From Epinephelus fuscoguttatus (taxonomy: Eukaryota > Chordata > Actinopteri > Perciformes > Serranidae), in the NCBI RefSeq assembly GCF_011397635.1, contig NC_064756.1, forward strand, positions 20,080,907 to 20,144,906: a stretch of 64,000 bases of DNA, read 5' to 3'. The position numbers and the translations under genes are program-made. Below, piece after piece: positions 61,238 through 64,000 of this stretch; the first letter of the stretch is position 1, and each line of letters starts with the position of its first letter. The notes beneath the pieces were generated by a model. That model worked only from the letters and a program-made list of their open reading frames with translations, did not search any database and was not told the origin of the DNA.

Positions 61238-61663
61238 GGTGAATGTGACTCGTAAAGTAAAAAGTCCTTTGAGTGGTTGGAAGACTAGAAAGGTGCTATA
61301 CAAGCGCAGGTCCATTTACCATTTACTTTGCGGTGACACATACAGTTGTTGGGTGTAGTTCAGTGGAAATAAAATAGCTCCTACATGAAAGAGCTCACAA
61401 CAAGCTCTGTGGATTATCTTGGGTAACCAGGTCATGATCTCTGGAAAGAGACGTTGCTGCTGAATTTGTTTGTTTTTGGGGGGGGGGGCGACCATGAGCT
61501 GCTCCACAGAGGGAACATTAATGTCTGTCTTCTCTGTTTTCCAGATGCATACTACAGAGTGGACCTCAGGACCAAGAGAGTTGACTACGCCATGCCTCCA
61601 TACCCCAGATCCATTGCCAAGTACTGGCTCGGCTGTTCAGACACCACTGGGGCAGAGAAGTAG
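53835..61663 (+). CDS. vtn: Vitronectin (8 coding exons)
   Basis: Vitronectin is a secreted plasma/matrix protein that binds integrins, PAI-1 and heparin. Coding exons: 53835-53892, 55891-56010, 56109-56519, 56595-56734, 56817-56973, 59065-59217, 59313-59849, 61545-61663, giving 564 residues (human 478) with consistent phases and GT-AG borders. The signal peptide MRLWAVLLLALLAQTFAAEG is followed by a somatomedin-B domain with all eight Cys (exon 2, residues about 20-59). RGD sits at residues 61-63 (56111-56119), as in mammals, then an acidic patch and a Thr/Pro-rich linker. Hemopexin-type repeats follow: CSGRPFDSFMQLKNGSIYAF, GYPKLIKDVWGI, GKYWRFDDGVLD and GDQYYTYEFLHQPS. The C-terminal part keeps IQSVYFFKG and YPRSIAKYWLGC. 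Exon 7 carries a Gln/Trp/Tyr-rich insert (59458-59545) and Met/Glu/Arg-rich repeats where mammals have the basic heparin-binding segment. Liver expression is expected from family knowledge. Confidence 0.95.
53893..55890. other. vtn intron 1, partly repeat-derived
   Basis: The 2.0 kb intron contains the 54665-55270 repeat and AT-rich sequence. No additional exon is needed: exons 1 and 2 join in frame. Confidence 0.7.
54665..55270. repeat. Dispersed repeat, inverted copy of 21255-21735
   Basis: CTCAATTAGAAGCCTGGTCT, TGGTTGCCAGGCAGTTC and the terminal ATAAGCCTG/TAATAGCCCGG words match the slc46a1 intron copy in reverse orientation. Confidence 0.6.
57366..59030. repeat. Diverged AT-rich tandem repeats in vtn intron 5
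   Basis: Words such as CATCCCAAAACCCATCAA recur at about 57488, 57769 and, more diverged, 58644; GCAACATATAATAC and close variants recur at about 57384, 57668 and 58812. The first two units are about 283 bases apart. The array is interrupted by the foldback 57819-58487. Unit number is about three to five and identity is low. Confidence 0.6.
57819..58487. mobile_element. Foldback element in vtn intron 5
   Basis: The outer arms TATGGAAGCATATTGCATTC (left) and GAATGCAATACGCTTCCGTA (right) are inverted, as are the inner AGAGCAATAGAACAACAGAC and GTCTGTTGTTCTATTGCTCT. Between them the T-rich left arm has repeated 'TTTTTCTG' and the right arm repeated 'CAGAAAAA'. The centre of about 200 bases has no gene. 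The superfamily was not identified. Confidence 0.8.
60226..61495. mobile_element. TTAA-family element with a nested SINE, vtn intron 7
   Basis: After TTAA (60222-60225) it begins AGGGACAGTTCACTCTTAAG, then GTTGGAGATATCAGCC and GATGTCTGC as in the 7234-7826 copy. Internal words CAGTTTCATGAAGGAACTAT and TGCTAGCTCACCT also match that copy. The segment resumes after the SINE (GGTAACCAGGTCATGATCTC). The right end is lost near a poly-G run at 61479-61489, just before vtn exon 8. Confidence 0.65.
61005..61325 (+). repeat. tRNA-derived SINE-like repeat with GT microsatellite
   Basis: GGCAGCTGTGGCTCGTAAAG begins the head, a B-box-like GTTTGATCCCCAGC follows, then TGAACCCCAAATTGCTCCCG and the tail ATACAAGCGCAGGTCCATTT. 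A GT run (about 61190-61234) sits inside. It interrupts the TTAA-family element and shares its 3' half with 8787-8925. Confidence 0.7.
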
Positions 61664-62146
61664 TTTCAGATACTTTAGGTATTTTAATACGCTAATTTGG
61701 GGCTAACTTTGCACATTACAGATTAATTTTACCTGAAACAGGCCGTGTTGGCTGTTGAACGTGTGACACACTTATTCATTGTACTACATAACTGCTCGTC
61801 AGCTTTAGCAAACATTGGAGATCAGTGAAAGTCCACTCACTGCGGCTCTCCACAGAAGTTGGCCTCAACATGGCCAAAGTTCAACTGGTTGATTTAGGTC
61901 ATCTCATGTGTTCAAAACATCGGCTGCTCAGTTAAACACAACTATGATGAAAATTTGCTACTGAGACAGAAGGTGGTGTCAGAGCTGACAGCAGTCTGAA
62001 TTTTAGGCTACGTAACAAAGATTAAACAGCTTATTTTAAACAGGTTTAAGGTTTTATGTTTTACAGATTAATAGCCTCAGTAACTCAGTGATGTTTTCTA
62101 AATCATGTATCTACAAATGTTTATTTTCTCCTTATCGATCATCAGC

Positions 62147-62183
<37 letters not shown>

Positions 62184-62186
62184 TAT

Positions 62187-62262
<76 letters not shown>

Positions 62263-62997
62263 GTTTAGGGAATAACAAAATATAACACAGGGTTGATAAG
62301 ACTTTTCATCCACCACACATGGTCGTACAGATTTTCCTGTGAGTAGTGCAAAGAGAAATCCCTAAATTACAACAATGGAGGTTCTACCCAACAGCAGCAT
62401 CAGATTTTCCCATGAGAAATCTTGGCAACCTTGATGAATTTTAGCAGCTTTGGACAGACATTTGACGTTTGAGTCACATTTGATTGCATATTCACAACCT
62501 CTTTTCTTGCTTGTATTTTCCTCCATGACAAATAAAAACATCAATGAAAAACAGAGTTTATGATGCTTTACGACTATTATGATGTTTTTTGCAAGAATTT
62601 ACTCTCCTCTTCCTGGTACAACCCAGATGTCAAAAATTTCCATTCTCTTTATTCTGTGTGTGTTTATCTCAAGTCGACGCACACACAGGCTCAGATATTA
62701 CAGTACTTGTATGTATACAATTAATACAACATGCATCACTGAAGGTTATCTTTGAGCCTAAAATATAAATTTATGTGTTACATCTATATTCTATAGAATT
62801 TAGGCTAAACATTAAAGTATTTTTTTTAATAACACATGCTTTTAAATGTTAATATGCAAGCTGCAGTGGTGCATAACTTTAACAAATAACACCATAATTC
62901 AAGAGTTTTCCCTTTGTGCCTGTAACATTGTATCTGCAGAGTAAGAAACACGCACTTGTGTTTGGATCAGACCTGCTGACGTGTTGTCTCTCAGAGG
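61664..62997. other. vtn 3' region and spacer
   Basis: No gene was recognised. An AATAAA near 62531 is one candidate poly(A) signal for vtn. The convergent partner gene ends at 62998. It contains the long AT microsatellite at 62147-62262. Confidence 0.45.
62147..62262. repeat. Long AT microsatellite
   Basis: About 115 bases of almost pure AT with a few GTAT and CAT interruptions, ending in GTATGTATGTATG. It is nearly self-complementary and may form cruciforms. The two opposing open frames here are artefacts. Confidence 0.95.
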
Positions 62998-64000
62998 TTA
63001 AGAGGATTTAATCATGACGTTCTCATAGCAGGGTTCATCACTCGCACTGACCACTGCACCTTCATTGGTGATGACCTCGGTGAGACTCACAGCGTCTCCT
63101 GCTGGTCCCACAGTCAAGTAGGTGCCCTCAGTTTTTCCTGCACTGGAGTCGCCACCGTCCGCCCGCACATCTGACCCAGAGTCAGCTGAATTCACCTCTG
63201 GCACGCTCTTCAAAATGGACGACAGAGGCCTTTTTGGCGTGCCACTCTCTTGTGATGGAGTGTCATTAGCACCAGTCGTGTCAGGGGCGTTGAGAGAAGA
63301 ATGCTTTCTCCTGATTGGCTTACAAATACCGACCTCCCCTCCAGTCGGGCCTCCCTGCTCCCACACAGTCGCCCGAGCTCCGAGCTTCCTCCTGGGTGGT
63401 TTGGTAATTCCCTCAGCTGATTTAGGCTTGGACCTGCCAGAATCCTGCTCTGTTTTTCTCTGGAGGCTGCCGAGTCGCCGCAGCATGGCCTGAACGGGGC
63501 CTTCAGAGCTCGTCTCCGTTTTAGACACGGGCCTACCTGCCTTACCCACCGTCACATACACTGTGGTGACCTTATTTAAGCCCCCCGCCTGAGCATCAGA
63601 GGCAGATGTTGACAGCTGGGTCCCTTTATGAGCAGCTGTGTTGGACATAGTCCGCCTTCGTCCTGATGCCCCAGGGACCTGCAGGGTGACCCGGGAGGGG
63701 GTTCTGTCTACTTCCTGGTCCCCTGCCTCACAGCTTGTTTCCTGATTGTCTGTCTCCTGCGTATCCTCTTCATCTTCCCCCTCCTCGCCCTCAGCTCCAT
63801 CTTCCTCCCCAGTTCTAGCTGCACCTCCCTGACTTTGGAGGGAGGACAGCATCAAAACCCCCCAGGGTGACTTTGGTTTGTTGCGTGGGTGTCCTGGGAG
63901 AGCGCCAGGGTCCTGAGCTGAGCCACGCCTCTCCTTAGGGCTGAAGCGGGTGCCCTCAGCAAAAGACACAGATGGGCGCTTGGACTTGGCAATGCTGGAG
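62998..64000 (-). CDS. Unrecognised low-complexity protein, C-terminal exon (partial)
   Basis: The minus-strand frame is open from the window edge (64000) to the stop at 62998-63000, about 333 codons, so the exon starts outside the window; the GTG at 63969 is not a start. It is rich in Ser, Thr, Gly, Pro and Arg, with an acidic run EEDGAEGEEGEDEEDTQETD. Recurrent short motifs are visible: TTVYVTVGKAGRPVS and GTYLTVGPAGDAVS, and basic Ser/Thr sites KPPRRKLGA, KPIRRKHSS and KRPSVSF. It ends in SDEPCYENVMIKSS, a tail with a YENV tyrosine that resembles an adaptor-binding site. No folded domain or membrane segment is seen. Codon use and the long open frame support a real coding exon. It is convergent with vtn. 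I do not recognise the family. Confidence 0.75.
   Translation of the reverse strand, partial: SSIAKSKRPSVSFAEGTRFSPKERRGSAQDPGALPGHPRNKPKSPWGVLMLSSLQSQGGAARTGEEDGAEGEEGEDEEDTQETDNQETSCEAGDQEVDRTPSRVTLQVPGASGRRRTMSNTAAHKGTQLSTSASDAQAGGLNKVTTVYVTVGKAGRPVSKTETSSEGPVQAMLRRLGSLQRKTEQDSGRSKPKSAEGITKPPRRKLGARATVWEQGGPTGGEVGICKPIRRKHSSLNAPDTTGANDTPSQESGTPKRPLSSILKSVPEVNSADSGSDVRADGGDSSAGKTEGTYLTVGPAGDAVSLTEVITNEGAVVSASDEPCYENVMIKSS

Noticed and set aside
62088-62316. Opposing 65- and 72-codon frames
   Set aside because: Pure product of the AT microsatellite (Ile-Tyr repeats).
63122-63493. Plus-strand 123-codon frame
   Set aside because: Shadow of the longer minus-strand frame 62998-64000, which is open through to the window edge and has coding-like motifs.

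Overview
The window is nuclear DNA of a ray-finned (probably percomorph) fish. The genes are split by short introns with GT-AG borders, the protein families are vertebrate, and the spacer DNA is full of teleost-type repeats: hAT and TTAA-target miniature elements, Tc1-like copies, LINE 3' ends, tRNA-like SINEs and GT/AT microsatellites. Five host genes could be read exon by exon, and a sixth runs off the right edge.

Layout, left to right. 1-5096: gene-poor repeat DNA with a long palindromic element at the edge and a THAP-zinc-finger-like relic next to a miniature transposon. 5097-13965 (minus): slc13a2, a Na+/dicarboxylate cotransporter, 13 coding exons. 13966-20107: repeat-rich spacer between divergent genes. 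20108-25314 (plus): slc46a1, the proton-coupled folate transporter, 6 coding exons. 25315-28848: spacer between convergent genes. 28849-35180 (minus): sarm1, the NAD-cleaving TIR protein, 8 coding exons including one GC-AG intron. 35181-38498: promoter-side spacer with a Tc1-like transposon and a hAT miniature element. 38499-47425 (plus): a cell-surface ecto-NTPDase closest to NTPDase2, 9 coding exons, with one in-frame TAG. 47426-53834: spacer with a LINE split by a 2.2 kb TTAA-target element that itself holds a 0.9 kb foldback. 53835-61663 (plus): vtn (vitronectin), 8 coding exons. 61664-62997: spacer. 62998-64000 (minus): C-terminal exon of an unrecognised low-complexity protein, incomplete at the right edge.

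The neighbourhood slc13a2 / slc46a1 / sarm1 / vtn matches the human 17q11.2 block as I recall it; the NTPDase between sarm1 and vtn is not part of that human block to my knowledge. The genes do not form one pathway: two are membrane solute carriers, one is an axon-degeneration NADase, one an extracellular nucleotidase and one a plasma/matrix adhesion protein. I found no convincing RNA gene, CRISPR array or novel multi-gene system. The most interesting items are the in-frame TAG in the NTPDase, the Gln/Trp/Tyr-rich insert in vitronectin, the GC-AG intron of sarm1, the unidentified right-edge gene and the nested transposon layers with readable target duplications. Exon borders were set by hand from reading frame, splice dinucleotides and recalled human sequences; no alignment was run.
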